NCBI GenBank assembly: GCA_944372715.1
Contig: CALVZZ010000049.1
Coordinates: forward strand, 1-15,774
DNA: 15,774 bases
Source of the DNA: an uncultured Clostridia bacterium
GTDB taxonomy: Bacteria; Bacillota; Clostridia; Christensenellales; UBA1242
Direction of reading: 5' to 3'
Shown: positions 5,205-12,897 of the stretch, piece after piece
Numbering within the stretch: position 1 is the stretch's first letter
Layout: each line of letters starts with the position of its first letter
The notes under the pieces: generated by a model
Database searches by the model: none
What the model was told of the DNA's origin: nothing
Seen by the model: the letters and a program-made list of their open reading frames with translations, nothing else
Program-made: the position numbers and the translations under genes

Positions 5205-6317
5205 TTATTTGCTCGAATCAATAAATTTTTTAAACTTTACATAGTTTCCATCTGTTTGATTTGCAATAGCTTTTAATGTCTCTTTTGTGCTTTTATCTAA
5301 TGACTTTGGAAATTCTGCCTTTAATGTCACTAACATATCACCATAAACTTCACGATTTAAATACTTTATTCCCTTATTCTTTAATCTCATAACCGTTCCT
5401 GTTTGAGTAAGTTCTTTAATATCTAAAACTGTTTTACCATTCAATGTTGGAATTTCCACTTTGCCACCTAAAATTAAAGTTGTAAATGGTAGCCATAAAT
5501 CAAAGGAAACATCATAGCCATTTCTTGTGAATATTTTATGTGGTTGAACTTTGATTTTTAAATTCAAGTCACCATTTTCTCCCATTTTATAAGGAGCATT
5601 ACCATAACCTGCCATTCTTAACACTTGACCATCATCAATTCCTGCAGGAACTTTTACTGTTACAATTTTATTAACTTTTTTATAACCCTTTCCTAAACAA
5701 CTTGAACATTTTTCTTTAATAATCTTACCTGTTGCATCACACTTTTTGCAACCACCTTCTCTTATTGTGGTTCCAAATATTGTATTTTGTGTATATCTGA
5801 CCCTACCTGTACCATTACATTCTGGGCAAGTTGTATATTCAGTACCATTTTTTGCACCAGTTCCGTGACAATCTTCACATTTCTCAATTCTTGTGATGCT
5901 TATATCTTTTTTACAGCCAAAAACGGCATCTTCAAAAGAAATGGTCATTTGAAGATTTATATCTTCACCCTGTTCCATAACGTTTGCTCTACCTTGCCCA
6001 CCACCAAAGGCAGAAAAGATATCTGAAAAAATGTCGAAGCCACCAAAGCCACCACCAAAGCCAGAAAAACCACCACCATTACCACCAAAGCCAGAAAAAC
6101 CTTCAGCTGAGCCAAATTGGTCATAATTCGCTCTCTTTTTTTCATCTCCTAACACTTCGTAAGCCTCGTTAATTTTTTTAAATTTTTCCTGTGCTTCAGG
6201 AGTTTTATTAATATCTGGGTGATATTTTTTTGCAAGTTTTCTATAAGCACTTTTTATATCATCTTGACTTGCCTTTTTGTCTACGCCAAGAATACTATAA
6301 TAATCTTTTTCTGCCAT
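5205..6317 (-). CDS. dnaJ: Chaperone protein DnaJ (Hsp40, type I)
   Basis: A 370-residue co-chaperone that delivers unfolded clients to DnaK and stimulates its ATPase. The J domain (1-68) carries the essential HPD at 33-35. A Gly/Phe-rich linker (about 80-116) follows, then the zinc-binding region with four CxxCxGxG-type repeats at 157-164, 174-181, 200-207 and 214-221. The third reads CKKCDATG, with Ala for the first Gly, but all eight zinc-ligand Cys are present. The C-terminal client-binding domains run to the end, and length is normal. GAAAAGGAA precedes the ATG. It is the last gene of the hrcA operon, separated from dnaK by a 54-base gap holding a stable hairpin. Confidence 0.97.
   Translation of the reverse strand: MAEKDYYSILGVDKKASQDDIKSAYRKLAKKYHPDINKTPEAQEKFKKINEAYEVLGDEKKRANYDQFGSAEGFSGFGGNGGGFSGFGGGFGGFDIFSDIFSAFGGGQGRANVMEQGEDINLQMTISFEDAVFGCKKDISITRIEKCEDCHGTGAKNGTEYTTCPECNGTGRVRYTQNTIFGTTIREGGCKKCDATGKIIKEKCSSCLGKGYKKVNKIVTVKVPAGIDDGQVLRMAGYGNAPYKMGENGDLNLKIKVQPHKIFTRNGYDVSFDLWLPFTTLILGGKVEIPTLNGKTVLDIKELTQTGTVMRLKNKGIKYLNREVYGDMLVTLKAEFPKSLDKSTKETLKAIANQTDGNYVKFKKFIDSSK
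6051..6101. repeat. Short direct repeat in the dnaJ Gly/Phe linker
   Basis: A 21-base segment at 6051-6071 recurs identically at 6081-6101, 30 bases apart. It encodes GFSGFGG units of the Gly/Phe-rich linker. The repeat follows from the low-complexity protein sequence and could allow slippage changes in linker length. Confidence 0.7.
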
Positions 6318-6345
6318 AAAAAATTCCTTTTCCTTAAAATTTTCA

Positions 6346-6368
6346 TAAGGTCGGGTTCCCCGACCTTA
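6346..6368 (-). promoter_or_regulatory. Stable hairpin between dnaK and dnaJ
   Basis: TAAGGTCGGG (6346-6355) and CCCGACCTTA (6359-6368) form a 10-bp stem with a three-base loop, starting three bases after the dnaK stop codon. On the minus strand no T-run follows, so it is probably not a strong terminator. It may instead mark an mRNA processing site or protect the dnaK 3' end and lower dnaJ expression (inference). Confidence 0.6.
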
Positions 6369-6371
6369 CTT

Positions 6372-8180
6372 TTAATCTACAACAACTTCTGGGTCGCCGT
6401 CATCTTTTTTATTTTGTTGTTGATTTTCACCAGCTTGTGCTTGCGCATTTTGATACATTTTAGATACAACTTCATTTGAAGATGTTGTCAATTCTTCAAG
6501 TCCCTTTTTAATTACTTCAATATCTGTGCTTTCAAAATCTTTTTTAGCTTTTGCAATTGCATCTTCAAGTTTTTTCTTATCATCAGCAGAAAGTTTATCT
6601 CCATTTTCCTTCAACATTTTTTCAAGAGTGTAAACCATATTATCTGCTTGATTTTTTGTATCCACAAACTCTCTTTGTTTTTTATCTTCTTCAGCGTGAG
6701 CTTCTGCTTCTTTTACAGCTTTTTCAATGTCTGCCTCACTCATATTTGAAGAAGATGTGATTGTAATTGATTGTTCCTTATTTGTTCCTAAATCTTTTGC
6801 TGAAACGTGAACTATTCCATTTGCATCAATATCAAATGTAACTTCAATTTGAGGAACTCCTCTTGGAGCTGGTGGAATATCAACTAAACTAAATCTTCCA
6901 AGAGTTTTATTTTGAGCTGCAAATTCTCTTTCACCTTGAAGTACGTGGATATCAACTCCTGGTTGATTATCAGCTGCAGTTGAGAAAACTTGTGATTTCT
7001 TTGTTGGTATAGTTGTATTTCTTTCAATTAATTTTGTGAACACGCCACCTAAGGTTTCAATTCCAAGGCTAAGTGGTGTTACATCTAGAAGAAGAACATC
7101 TTTTACTTCACCACCAAGTACGCCCCCTTGAATTGCTGCACCAATAGCAACACATTCATCTGGATTGATACCTTTAAATGGTTCTTTACCTGTTAAATTT
7201 TGAACTGCTTCCAAAACTGCTGGTATTCTAGTTGAACCACCAACCATAACAACTTTACTGATGTCGTTCATTGTTAAATTTGCATCTTTTAATGCATTAT
7301 TTACACAGGTAAGAGTTTGTTTAACCAAATCTTCTGTAATGCTATCGAATTTTGCTCTAGATAAATCATATTCTAAATGCTTTGGTCCTGTTGCATCTGC
7401 TGTTATAAATGGAAGACTTATTGTTGTTTTTGGTGTTGCAGATAAATCGATTTTAGCTTTTTCTGCTGCTTCTTTAAGTCTTTGCATAGCAAGTTTATCT
7501 TTTGACAAATCTATGTCATTAGTCTTTTTAAATTCTTCAACCAACAAATCAATAATTCTTTGGTCAAAGTCATCACCACCCAATCTTGTGTTACCATTTG
7601 TTGAAAGAACTTCAAATACTCCATCACCTATTTCAAGAATAGAGACATCAAAAGTACCACCACCAAGGTCATAAACTAAGATTTTTTGATTTTTATTTTC
7701 TCCTTTATCAAGTCCATAAGCAAGAGCTGCTGCTGTTGGCTCGTTAATAATTCTTAAAACTTCCAACCCTGCAATTCTACCAGCATCCTTTGTTGCTTGA
7801 CGCTGACTATCATTAAAATATGCTGGAACAGTAATGACTGCTTGTGTGACTTTTCCACCAAGATAACTTTCAGCATCTTGTTTTAGTTTTGAAAGAATCA
7901 TAGCTGAAATTTCTGGAGCAGTATATTCCTTACCATTTAATTTTACTTTATGGTCTGTTCCCATTTCTCTTTTAATTGAAATAACTGTGTTTTCGTGATT
8001 TGCAATTGCTTGACGCTTTGCAACTTTTCCAACAAGTCTTTCTCCATCTTTTGTAAATCCAACAACAGAAGGTGTTGTTCTCTCTCCTTCTGCATTAGGT
8101 ATAACTGTTGCCTTTCCACCTTCCATTACGGCAACACAAGAATTTGTTGTTCCTAAATCAATTCCTATTATTTTTCCCAT
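6372..8180 (-). CDS. dnaK: Chaperone protein DnaK (Hsp70)
   Basis: A 602-residue ATP-dependent chaperone. The nucleotide-binding domain opens with IGIDLGTTNSCVAV, has the phosphate-2 block VYDLGGGTFDVSIL and the adenosine block VMVGGSTRIPAV. The linker VLLLDVTPLSLG leads into the beta substrate-binding domain and a helical lid of about 110 residues. The Gln/Asn-rich tail ends DPEVVVD. The Hsp70 insertion found in Gram-negative DnaK near residue 80 is absent, supporting a Gram-positive origin. A strong AAGGAGG lies before the ATG, inside the grpE 3' end, and only one base separates grpE's stop from this start, so translation is probably coupled. DnaJ and GrpE are its partners in the same operon. 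Confidence 0.99.
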   Translation of the reverse strand: MGKIIGIDLGTTNSCVAVMEGGKATVIPNAEGERTTPSVVGFTKDGERLVGKVAKRQAIANHENTVISIKREMGTDHKVKLNGKEYTAPEISAMILSKLKQDAESYLGGKVTQAVITVPAYFNDSQRQATKDAGRIAGLEVLRIINEPTAAALAYGLDKGENKNQKILVYDLGGGTFDVSILEIGDGVFEVLSTNGNTRLGGDDFDQRIIDLLVEEFKKTNDIDLSKDKLAMQRLKEAAEKAKIDLSATPKTTISLPFITADATGPKHLEYDLSRAKFDSITEDLVKQTLTCVNNALKDANLTMNDISKVVMVGGSTRIPAVLEAVQNLTGKEPFKGINPDECVAIGAAIQGGVLGGEVKDVLLLDVTPLSLGIETLGGVFTKLIERNTTIPTKKSQVFSTAADNQPGVDIHVLQGEREFAAQNKTLGRFSLVDIPPAPRGVPQIEVTFDIDANGIVHVSAKDLGTNKEQSITITSSSNMSEADIEKAVKEAEAHAEEDKKQREFVDTKNQADNMVYTLEKMLKENGDKLSADDKKKLEDAIAKAKKDFESTDIEVIKKGLEELTTSSNEVVSKMYQNAQAQAGENQQQNKKDDGDPEVVVD

Positions 8181-8181
8181 A

Positions 8182-8844
8182 TTATTTTTCCTCCTTTTTA
8201 TTTACAATAACCTGAGAATATCTTATAACTTTATCTTTGAATTTATAACCTGCTTGATATTCTGTTTGCACAACATCATCATCAAGAGAATTATCGTTTA
8301 TTACAGCAATTGCATTATGATAATTATGATCAAACTTTTTACCAACTGCTTCAATTTTTTCCACACCTAGAATTTTAAGTGCTTCAAATATCTTTTTTTC
8401 TATCATTTCAACACCAGCAAGTATTTTTTCATCGGTTATAACTTTTTTTGCTTCACTAAAAGCATCAATTGCTGGTAAAAAAACTTCAATTGCTTGTATT
8501 TCTCCTTCTTGCTTTGCTAGTGCCATTTGCTCATAACTTTTTTTCCTAAAATTATCAAAGTCTGCTTGTATAACTCTTGCCATATTCAAATATTCTTCTT
8601 CTTTAGAATATTCATTGTCATTACACTCGCATTTACATTCATTATGTCCACAACCACAATCACATTCATCGTCACAATTGCAAGATTCTTTACAATTTTT
8701 GTTGTCGTGACAATCACAGTTGTCATCTTGCGTCCTATCAGTGTGATTTTTACAGTCACAAGTTTGGTTAGAATCCTCATCTTTTAAGCTTTCTTTTAGC
8801 TCATTTTCTTCTTGTTCCAAAGGTTTAATTCTATGTTTCACCAT
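8182..8844 (-). CDS. grpE: Nucleotide exchange factor GrpE with Cys-rich N-terminal segment
   Basis: A 220-residue GrpE, which releases ADP from DnaK. The typical GrpE part runs from about 80 to 216: a long helix (ARVIQADFDNFRKKSYEQ), the four-helix dimer region (about 115-155) and the beta domain with GKKFDHNYHNAI and GYKFKDKVIRYSQVIV. Unusually, residues 29-74 contain 13 Cys (29, 31, 43, 45, 51, 55, 57, 61, 63, 65, 70, 72, 74) in seven C-x-C pairs, with His34, 46 and 67 and many Asp/Glu. This looks like a metallothionein-type metal-binding segment; there is no Cys elsewhere in the protein. AAAGGAG precedes the ATG by three bases, and the GTG just after it is a possible alternative start. 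It overlaps the hrcA 3' end by 14 bases. Confidence 0.96.
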   Translation of the reverse strand: MVKHRIKPLEQEENELKESLKDEDSNQTCDCKNHTDRTQDDNCDCHDNKNCKESCNCDDECDCGCGHNECKCECNDNEYSKEEEYLNMARVIQADFDNFRKKSYEQMALAKQEGEIQAIEVFLPAIDAFSEAKKVITDEKILAGVEMIEKKIFEALKILGVEKIEAVGKKFDHNYHNAIAVINDNSLDDDVVQTEYQAGYKFKDKVIRYSQVIVNKKEEK

Positions 8845-9847
8845 TATCTCCTTTTAACTCATTAATAATAACTTTAAGTGCTGATGCAATACCCTTGTAA
8901 TCCATTCTTTGTGGTCCAAACACCCCAATTGATGCAATAGGAGTTCCGTCAATACAAAGTGGTGCCTTTATTACAGCCAAACCTGAATACTTTTCATCAT
9001 CATCAACCATAGATACACTGAGATCTTCACCTTCAAGTTCTAATGCTTTTTCAAGTTCTTCCTTATCACTTAAAAGTTTAATCACTTTTGTTGCCTGTTC
9101 CTTATTTCCACAATCTTCCAAAACATCAATTGCCTTTTCCTGACGAATATTCAAATTATTTTCTTTCACAAACTTTTTAACACCTTCTATTAACATATCT
9201 AGAATCTGCTTAAAACTTTCAATTTCCTTCAACATTCCATCTTCAATAGATTCCATATTTTCCATCATTTCGCCAAGTGTTTTTCCTGTGAATTTTTTAG
9301 TTAAGTAATTTGAAGCATCTTCATAAGCCTTGTCCGTTGCTTTTGCATCTAAGGTATTTGTCAAATAACCACCAGAAGTTTGTATTAATGCAAGAGCACT
9401 ATCACCAACAAGTGAAACAATTTTAATCCCTTCAACGATAAGTTTATCATAACCATTTAGATATATCACCGTAGGATATTTAACAGCTTTATTTATTATT
9501 TTAGCAATACCCGAAACAATTTCAGAAAGACTTTTTGTTCTTTCGTCTAACAAGTCCTTTACATCATCTAATTGAGTATAGTTTAAAGTTAATGTTTGAA
9601 GAAGATGATTCACATAGTACTTATAACCTAATGCTGTTGGGACTCTTCCACTTGAAGTGTGTAGCTGTTTTAACAACCCCATAGCTTCTAAGGCACTTAA
9701 TTCATTTCTTAGTGTTGCCGTACTTACATCTGAAAGATGATTTTTTTGAACCCCACCACTAGTGATAGGACTTGCATCTTTGATGTAATCTTCAACAACG
9801 GAAATGATAAGCTCGTGCTTTCTTCCTTTAAGCCTTTCTTCCTTCAA
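8831..9847 (-). CDS. hrcA: Heat-inducible transcription repressor HrcA
   Basis: A 338-residue repressor that binds CIRCE and needs GroEL to stay active, so heat stress frees the dnaK and groE operons. The N-terminal winged helix (1-75) includes ELIISVVEDYI, SDVSTATLRNELSALEAMG for DNA recognition and SGRVPTALGYKYYV. A GAF-like domain follows, ending in GVFGPQRMDYKG near the C-terminus. Length is standard (about 340). The start is TTG at 9847, supported by AAAGGAGG five bases upstream; no ATG fits. It is the first gene of hrcA-grpE-dnaK-dnaJ and is autoregulated through the CIRCE at 9898-9928. Confidence 0.97.
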   Translation of the reverse strand: MKEERLKGRKHELIISVVEDYIKDASPITSGGVQKNHLSDVSTATLRNELSALEAMGLLKQLHTSSGRVPTALGYKYYVNHLLQTLTLNYTQLDDVKDLLDERTKSLSEIVSGIAKIINKAVKYPTVIYLNGYDKLIVEGIKIVSLVGDSALALIQTSGGYLTNTLDAKATDKAYEDASNYLTKKFTGKTLGEMMENMESIEDGMLKEIESFKQILDMLIEGVKKFVKENNLNIRQEKAIDVLEDCGNKEQATKVIKLLSDKEELEKALELEGEDLSVSMVDDDEKYSGLAVIKAPLCIDGTPIASIGVFGPQRMDYKGIASALKVIINELKGDNGET

Positions 9848-9897
9848 GACTGCCTCCTTTGATAATATATGAAGTTTTGTTAAAATTATTCACAAAT

Positions 9898-9928
9898 TGC
9901 TAGCACTCTTTAATCTCGACTGCTAGCA
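9898..9928. promoter_or_regulatory. CIRCE operator (HrcA binding site)
   Basis: CTAGCACTC (9900-9908), a 9-base spacer and GACTGCTAG (9918-9926) match the CIRCE consensus TTAGCACTC-N9-GAGTGCTAA with a few changes. The arms extend outward to TGCTAGCA on both sides (9898-9905 and 9921-9928). It covers the transcription start just downstream of the -10, the usual position for repression. Confidence 0.93.
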
Positions 9929-9956
9929 GTTTATCACTATAAAAAAAAGAAGTCAA
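9928..9956 (-). promoter_or_regulatory. Sigma-A promoter of the hrcA operon
   Basis: On the minus strand TTGACT (9951-9956), 17 bases, TAAACT (9928-9933). The predicted start near 9921 places CIRCE in the first transcribed bases, with a leader of about 75 bases before the hrcA TTG. Confidence 0.88.
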
Positions 9957-9994
9957 TGATTTTTGACAACTTTTTTAAAAAATTTTAAATTTTT

Positions 9995-10795
9995 TTAATC
10001 CTTCTTACCTGGATAAAAATTAAATGCTTTCATTATCTCTTCCAAATCTTCTGTTGGATTAACTGCCTCTTTTAAATCAAAGCCACTTTCATTTGGTTCC
10101 AAACTGTTGTTAGGGTTTTTAGATAAGAATTTGTCATAAGAGTGTTCCTGACTTTCTTCTTGTAAAAACTTTTCTAATGGACTATCATAATTTTCATTTT
10201 GAGCTAATTCAACATCAGCAATAGGTTTTATATTACTTTTTTCTTCAAAGTATATATCTTTTTTCCCATCTTTTATATTTCTTCTTCTCTTTACCTTTAC
10301 AACTTTAACATCATCTTGTTCTTTCCCATAATTAGCCATTTTTGATAACAATCGTCTAATTGTATCATTATCTGTTTGTACAGGTGCCGTTATTTCCGTA
10401 TCAAAATCCTCCTGCATTGCAAGTTTAACAGCAGACTTGAACTCGTCAATGACATTTTTTATATTTCCTATATTTTCAAGTTGTGGATACTTTTCTAATG
10501 CCTCTGTAAAAAGAGTTTGAAATCTGTTATACAACAAATCTAATTGTTGAATTTTAAGTTTGTATATATTTCTCCAACTTGTTTCAATTTGCTTTGCCTT
10601 TTCCATTGCATTAGTCAAAGCTTCTGCAAATTCATTTGCACTGTTTTTGTCAGGTCTCTCTTCCAAAATCTTTTTTTCAAGTTCCAAATTTTTCATCTTA
10701 TAGTCCATAATTTCTCTATCGTGGTCAGTTACTATTTTTTTTATGTAAGAATCGACTTCAGATTTTGAATAACCATTTTTTTCAGTTTTAAACAT
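9995..10795 (-). CDS. DivIVA-like coiled-coil protein
   Basis: A 266-residue protein. Residues 1-45 match the DivIVA/GpsB N-terminal pattern: Phe2, GY at 8-9, EVDSYI at 13-18, then a helix with heptad spacing (about 20-50). In that family this part binds negatively curved membrane at poles and septa. A second predicted coiled coil runs from about 55 to 135, a basic patch (KVVKVKRRR) lies near 160-175, and the C-terminal 80 residues are acidic and probably disordered. A role in polar or septal organisation is inferred from the family. The start is firm (AGGGAG five bases upstream). It begins one base after the stop of the small membrane protein gene, so the two are coupled. No clear terminator separates it from the hrcA promoter. 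Confidence 0.8.
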   Translation of the reverse strand: MFKTEKNGYSKSEVDSYIKKIVTDHDREIMDYKMKNLELEKKILEERPDKNSANEFAEALTNAMEKAKQIETSWRNIYKLKIQQLDLLYNRFQTLFTEALEKYPQLENIGNIKNVIDEFKSAVKLAMQEDFDTEITAPVQTDNDTIRRLLSKMANYGKEQDDVKVVKVKRRRNIKDGKKDIYFEEKSNIKPIADVELAQNENYDSPLEKFLQEESQEHSYDKFLSKNPNNSLEPNESGFDLKEAVNPTEDLEEIMKAFNFYPGKKD

Positions 10796-10796
10796 A

Positions 10797-11285
10797 CTAG
10801 CTCCCTAAATTTTTTCTATATGATATTATAAATAGCATTAATATAAAAACTAGATACAAGCTATTTATAACATAAAACAATCCTGTTTGCAATAATCCAA
10901 ACTTATATATAAATAATATTATCACTTCCAAGCTTATAATAACAAACAATTTTAAATGAATTTTTTGGCGAAAAATTGAAAAAACCATTAAACATCCAAA
11001 AGATAAAGAAAAAATATACCACGGATAAAATAAATTTCCTTCTATCATAAAAAAATTTTGCAGAAATGATGCTACGGAAACAAATATTAAAGTACTGCCA
11101 ATAAATAAACTAGAATCAAGTTGAAAAAACCAACTTTTTAAAATACAGTTAAACCCAAGCAATAATACGGCAAAAGAAAACCATTCTTCAAAAATTTCTC
11201 CAATTAAGAAAAAATATGCTAAGATACCTATGTAGCATAAAAATGAAAATAAGTTAACATATTTTAAAATAATTGTTCTTTTAAT
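10797..11285 (-). CDS. Small polytopic membrane protein, unusual start
   Basis: A hydrophobic protein of unknown function with about five membrane segments. The frame is open from a TAG at 11295-11297 and encodes membrane-type sequence (FSFLCYIGILAYFFLIG) well before the first usual start codon, a TTG at 11162 that has no ribosome binding site and would cut into a hydrophobic segment. The best upstream choice is ATT at 11283-11285, preceded by AGGGTGAT, which complements the 16S rRNA end. That gives 162 residues. ATT is a rare start, so a frameshift or sequence error is an alternative. Tail segments include LFVIISLEVIILFIY and INSLYLVFILMLFII. Its stop lies one base before the DivIVA-like start, implying a shared transcript and perhaps a shared role in the envelope. 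Confidence 0.65.
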   Translation of the reverse strand: MKRTIILKYVNLFSFLCYIGILAYFFLIGEIFEEWFSFAVLLLGFNCILKSWFFQLDSSLFIGSTLIFVSVASFLQNFFMIEGNLFYPWYIFSLSFGCLMVFSIFRQKIHLKLFVIISLEVIILFIYKFGLLQTGLFYVINSLYLVFILMLFIISYRKNLGS

Positions 11286-11296
11286 AAAATCACCCT
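11286..11296 (-). promoter_or_regulatory. Shine-Dalgarno site deciding a non-canonical start
   Basis: AGGGTGAT on the minus strand (11289-11296), followed by TTT and then ATT at 11283-11285. It matches the GGTGAT portion of the anti-16S consensus, whose 3' end sits close to the start codon, and is the only good ribosome binding sequence ahead of the membrane protein frame. Confidence 0.4.
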
Positions 11297-11330
11297 ATAT
11301 TATTTTTTTTGTTTATCAACTTTTTTATAC

Positions 11331-11354
11331 AAAAAAATCACCAAATGGTGATTT
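11331..11354 (-). terminator. Terminator after the PolC-like gene
   Basis: AAATCACC (11335-11342) and GGTGATTT (11347-11354) form an 8-bp stem with a four-base loop. Read on the minus strand it continues into seven T (11331-11337, partly within the stem). It overlaps the stop codon of the PolC-like gene and would end the uppS-cdsA-rseP operon. Confidence 0.8.
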
Positions 11355-12894
11355 ACATTTCATTTAATTTTAAAAAGACTTTTGCAGTTGCTAACGCATC
11401 ATTGTATGCCCTATGTGCATTTTCTAAAACAATATTTAATTCTTTTACAACAGTTTTTAATTTGTAGTTGCTAAGCCTTACTTTTTCTCTTGCAAGAACC
11501 ATTGCATCTTCAACTTCATTTGAAAAATTAATACCATAATTTTTGCCTGCATTTTGAATAAATTTCATATCAAAGCTTACATTATAACCAACCAAAATAG
11601 AATTTTCAGCAAAACGATAAAAATCATTTATAACATCTTCAATAGAAGGTGCATCTTCTACCATTTTATTATTTATTCCCGTTAAATCAGTGATAAGCTT
11701 GCTTATGCTTTCAGTTGGTTTTACAAGCGTTTGAAATTTTTGTGATATTTTTCCATTTTCAATTTTACTTGCTCCAATTTCAATTATTTCACAGCTTTCA
11801 GCATCAAGTCCTGTTGTTTCCACATCAAAAACAACAAATGTGTTGTCATATATGTGCTTGTTATAAATTACATTTTTATTAAATAAGTTTTCTTGTTCTA
11901 GTGAAAGTATTTTTTCAGGCTTAACAATTCTATAATCTGTTGTTAAAACAGCTTTAGGTGTTTCTTTAACCTCATAAATATTATTAGGTAATTCGCAAAG
12001 AGCTATATTTTTAGCATACAATGTTAGTGAACCATTATAACCATTTCTTACATCTCCCATAATGCAAATACAATCGCCTGTTATCAACTTGTCCATTTTA
12101 ACTTCATTTGCTTTAGGGCAAAAATAAACAGCATTTATTTGATTTTTACCTTCATTTAAAACAAATGTATAATATGCTTTTTCTTTTTCAACTTTACCCT
12201 TTTTTATAAAGGTTTTTTTATTGATATTAACAATTTTACCAGCTAAAATTACTGCTTGTTTTTCTGACTTTATATTTCCAATATATTCTGGTTCAAAATA
12301 AAATTCTTTTCCAACAAGCATAATAGGTTCAATCACTTTATATCGTGGTAATTTTTGAGTAATTTGATTTTGTAAAGCTTTTTCAAGATTTTTTTCAATC
12401 GCCCCATCAAACTCAACATATTCTGTTTGATTAACATTGATAAAAAATTCTGCACAAAATTTTGATGATAAATATAAGGCAACATCTTGTTCAAGCTTTT
12501 TTACATCAATTCCATCACATATATTTTTTGCAATATTTAAATTTACATTAATATAGCAATTATTATTTTTTATATCAATTTCGTTTTGTGAAATATATGC
12601 AAAAACAGAGGAATAAGATTTTTTTAAAAATAATAATATTTCTTTTAAAATAAACTCTTTATCTAAATATGATTTTTTATATTTAACAACAATTTTACTA
12701 TTTAAATTTAAATATTCTTTTAAAAAATCATTAATTTTTTTCCTATTTTCATTTGAAATATCTTTAATATTTTCAGGATACATAAAAGTAAATGTACAGC
12801 TTTTATCACTAACTGAATACTCTACATCGTATATTTTTAAAAATGAAAATTCATTATTAAATTTTTTATTTATCTCACTTATTAATTTTTCCAT
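11353..12894 (-). CDS. PolC-derived protein with N-terminal, OB and exonuclease domains only
   Basis: A 513-residue protein against about 1,430 for PolC, the replicative polymerase of low-GC Gram-positives. Residues 1-200 resemble the PolC N-terminal domains, about 210-300 an OB fold (VILAGKIVNINKK, then TGDCICIMGDVRNG), and 352-513 a DnaQ-type 3'-5' proofreading exonuclease. Its motifs are complete: Asp357 and Glu359 (FDVETTG), Asp442 (NVSFDMKF), His494 and Asp499 (HRAYNDA). PolC has its exonuclease inserted in a PHP domain and then the polymerase. Here only about 50 residues separate OB from exonuclease, and the frame ends in a clean stop plus terminator. The position directly after rseP is close to polC's usual place. 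Likely a 3'-5' exonuclease acting on nucleic acid; a truncation by frameshift is not seen. Three bases separate it from rseP. Confidence 0.85.
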   Translation of the reverse strand: MEKLISEINKKFNNEFSFLKIYDVEYSVSDKSCTFTFMYPENIKDISNENRKKINDFLKEYLNLNSKIVVKYKKSYLDKEFILKEILLFLKKSYSSVFAYISQNEIDIKNNNCYINVNLNIAKNICDGIDVKKLEQDVALYLSSKFCAEFFINVNQTEYVEFDGAIEKNLEKALQNQITQKLPRYKVIEPIMLVGKEFYFEPEYIGNIKSEKQAVILAGKIVNINKKTFIKKGKVEKEKAYYTFVLNEGKNQINAVYFCPKANEVKMDKLITGDCICIMGDVRNGYNGSLTLYAKNIALCELPNNIYEVKETPKAVLTTDYRIVKPEKILSLEQENLFNKNVIYNKHIYDNTFVVFDVETTGLDAESCEIIEIGASKIENGKISQKFQTLVKPTESISKLITDLTGINNKMVEDAPSIEDVINDFYRFAENSILVGYNVSFDMKFIQNAGKNYGINFSNEVEDAMVLAREKVRLSNYKLKTVVKELNIVLENAHRAYNDALATAKVFLKLNEM

Positions 12895-12897
12895 ACT

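Noticed and set aside
5957..6172. Open frames on both strands over the dnaJ Gly/Phe linker
   Set aside because: Low-complexity translations of the repetitive linker DNA in other frames.
7261..7674. Plus-strand 137-codon open frame inside dnaK
   Set aside because: Antisense shadow of the conserved DnaK coding sequence, with no promoter, ribosome binding site or recognisable protein.
8527..8787. Plus- and minus-strand open frames over the GrpE Cys-rich segment
   Set aside because: I checked whether the Cys cluster was a wrong-frame artefact. The Cys frame is continuous with the GrpE core and has the ribosome binding site, so the other frames are the shadows.
9971..9998. AT-only hairpin after the DivIVA-like gene as a terminator
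   Set aside because: The stem has only A-T pairs and no T-run follows on the minus strand; chance in AT-rich DNA.
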